Positions 60,676 to 61,741 of a DNA stretch of 61,741 nucleotides are shown piece after piece. Below the pieces are notes generated by a model, which saw only the letters and a program-made list of their open reading frames with translations, did no database searches and was not told where the DNA came from. How positions within the stretch are numbered: the stretch's first letter is position 1; every line of letters begins with the position of its first letter. A program made the translations under genes and the position numbers. Origin of the DNA: Candidatus Thorarchaeota archaeon (GTDB lineage Archaea; Asgardarchaeota; Thorarchaeia; Thorarchaeales; Thorarchaeaceae); the NCBI GenBank assembly GCA_004524595.1, contig SDOA01000007.1, positions 1-61,741 on the forward strand, in the 5' to 3' direction.

Positions 60676-61741
60676 TATTCAGAATTATCATCTGATAATT
60701 CTTGCAGCACTTGATTTCCTTTTTGTTCATTTGGAATGTTTTCCAATAATGTTTCAAGGAATGTGCATGAACCTGTATCTAGAACTTCTTCGATGATTTC
60801 TACCATATTATCATTGATGAGGAGTTGGTCTTTTAATTTGCCCTCATCACGTAAAATCTTTAGATCTTCAACTCCTCTTTCAAGTTTAATGGCAAGTTCA
60901 TGGAAAGATCTGTTTTCACTCCATGGTCTTCCTAGCAAATAATAATGATAGAATTTGATATCGAGAAGGACTCCTAGAACACGATAATTGGAGCTGCTTT
61001 CATACGGAAGTGTATGTCTAACTGACCTATCACGGATGCCTACCTTTTCACAGATTTGATGGCCCACAAGCATTGTGTTAATTGGTAATTTGCTCCAAAT
61101 TGGAATTCCGTATCTATTCTCGTTTGCATATGCAGCAGTAATTTGCTTGAGTATCTCGGGAAAGTATTGACTCGTAATTCTTAAGAAGAGGTCCTTCTGT
61201 CTTCCCGGTTTGAGTGTCATGCCGCCAAACTGAATAAATTCAGCTCCCGCCAGTTTTGCCTCCTTTGCGAGTCCTTCGATGTTTTCATATGTTGTTCCAA
61301 TCCATGGGATAATGGGAGTTGCCATAACTCCTCCAGGAATTCCAGCCTTTCGTAACTCTTTGAGGGCTCGAAATCGTTCAGGGGTCGATGATGCTCGTGG
61401 TTCAAATATTCTTCTAATCTTGTCATCATGAAGTGTAATTGTAAAACATGCATTTACGAAGGTCTCTTGATTCAGTTCTTTCAAAAGGTCTATGTCCCTC
61501 AAGACAAGATCAGATTTCGTTAATATCATCGCAGGAAGCCTAAAGTCAAGAAGGGTTTCAAGAATTTGCCTAGTGATTTTATGTTCCTCTTCGGCAGGTT
61601 GGTATCCATCAGATACTCCTCCACACACACCAATGACAATTCTTCGAGGTATCTTCATTGATAATCTTTTGAAATCATCATCTGGGAGGAACGACCATAA
61701 TGTTTCTGTTTCCAATTCCTTTTGTGAGGAGAATCCTAGAC
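60675..61741 (-). CDS. SPL-family radical SAM protein, C-terminal part (runs off the window)
   Basis: At least 355 residues are visible. GVSDGYQPAEEEHKITRQILE and TKSDLVLRDIDLL, with GVMATPIIPWI further on, match spore-photoproduct-lyase-like radical SAM proteins. The CxxxCxxC cluster that precedes these motifs is not visible. The frame stays open to the window edge upstream of the TTG at 61715, so the gene begins outside. The C-terminal 100 residues are helical and charged. Function within the SPL-like family is not settled outside spore-formers. Confidence 0.85.
   Translation of the reverse strand, partial: LGFSSQKELETETLWSFLPDDDFKRLSMKIPRRIVIGVCGGVSDGYQPAEEEHKITRQILETLLDFRLPAMILTKSDLVLRDIDLLKELNQETFVNACFTITLHDDKIRRIFEPRASSTPERFRALKELRKAGIPGGVMATPIIPWIGTTYENIEGLAKEAKLAGAEFIQFGGMTLKPGRQKDLFLRITSQYFPEILKQITAAYANENRYGIPIWSKLPINTMLVGHQICEKVGIRDRSVRHTLPYESSSNYRVLGVLLDIKFYHYYLLGRPWSENRSFHELAIKLERGVEDLKILRDEGKLKDQLLINDNMVEIIEEVLDTGSCTFLETLLENIPNEQKGNQVLQELSDDNSE

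Noticed and set aside
1..61741. tRNA, rRNA, insertion sequences, prophage genes or attachment sites
   Set aside because: I looked for T-arm-like GGTTCGA sequences, transposase motifs and flanking repeats and found only matches inside coding genes.

Overview
The window reads as one contiguous piece of archaeal chromosome. The GC content looks fairly low (my impression, not computed). Genes are tightly packed on both strands. Translation starts mix GGAGG/GGTG-type ribosome binding sites with leaderless-looking starts, TTG and GTG starts are frequent, and BRE/TATA-like boxes are visible. Archaeal markers are coenzyme F420 synthesis (cofE), an F420/Hdr-type MvhD-FdhA-FdhB set, a Dpo4-like polymerase with a C-terminal PIP-like motif, and OB-fold proteins of the SOSS-B/RPA kind. 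The leucine-rich-repeat pair with repeated IDLxPLxxC units, the RGG-tailed OB proteins and the many PAS kinases would fit an Asgard (Thorarchaeota-like) archaeon. That placement is an inference from gene style; no rRNA or universal marker is present. I saw no tRNA, rRNA, CRISPR array, insertion sequence or prophage.

Layout. 1-8003 (minus): a long operon encoding a branched-chain amino-acid type ABC transporter (LivG, F, H, M, no binding protein), two alpha/beta hydrolases, a thiolase-fold KAS III-like enzyme and an acyl-CoA ligase. 8262-11264 (plus): a second acyl-CoA ligase, a second KAS III-like enzyme and a MaoC/PhaJ enoyl-CoA hydratase. The two sets face away from a shared promoter region and look like a coordinated acyl-CoA module. 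11591-15311: MvhD, FdhA and FdhB, a Cys-type formate dehydrogenase with the adaptor that normally passes electrons to heterodisulfide reductase, behind a palindrome placed like an operator. 15379-18473: a TetR repressor with a probable autoregulatory operator, and a 16-helix membrane histidine-kinase-like protein. 18843-20217: tandem OB-fold proteins with glycine/arginine-rich RGG tails and long, partly conserved leaders. 20359-28850: an unknown protein, an MFS transporter, a PAS kinase-like protein ending in a thioredoxin-like CxxC domain, an AstE-like deacylase, an acyl-CoA thioesterase, TrmO, MscS and a membrane protein. 28866-36526: EutA-like reactivase, nitroreductase, ACT protein, flavin split-barrel protein, threonine dehydratase, a four-PAS histidine kinase and a Y-family polymerase. 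36535-40805: a kinase dimerisation fragment, a short receiver, SfsA and an ABC exporter with a SAP-like N-terminus. 40811-43076: Zn/Cd-type P1B ATPase with its ArsR repressor and operator. 43282-46335: a second kinase-thioredoxin fusion next to a DsrE / membrane protein / TusA sulfur-relay group with tandem operators. 46415-48982: flotillin-like SPFH protein and an NfeD-like partner carrying an 11-copy His/Asp-rich octapeptide repeat. 49047-61741: beta-propeller surface protein, YbjN-like protein, PH-domain membrane protein, two LRR proteins, winged-helix protein, S9 peptidase, CofE, ECF S-component, a large anchored surface protein and the C-terminal part of an SPL-family radical SAM protein.

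Most notable: (i) two paralogous PAS/histidine-kinase proteins with a C-terminal thioredoxin-fold CVFC domain, one with intact and one with eroded kinase motifs; (ii) the NfeD-like protein with a His/Asp repeat beside an SPFH protein, which looks like a metal-binding membrane-microdomain system; (iii) the tandem OB-RGG proteins whose tails share 71 identical bases while the OB domains have diverged; (iv) two KAS III-like proteins that keep the nucleophilic Cys but have lost the His/Asn pair.
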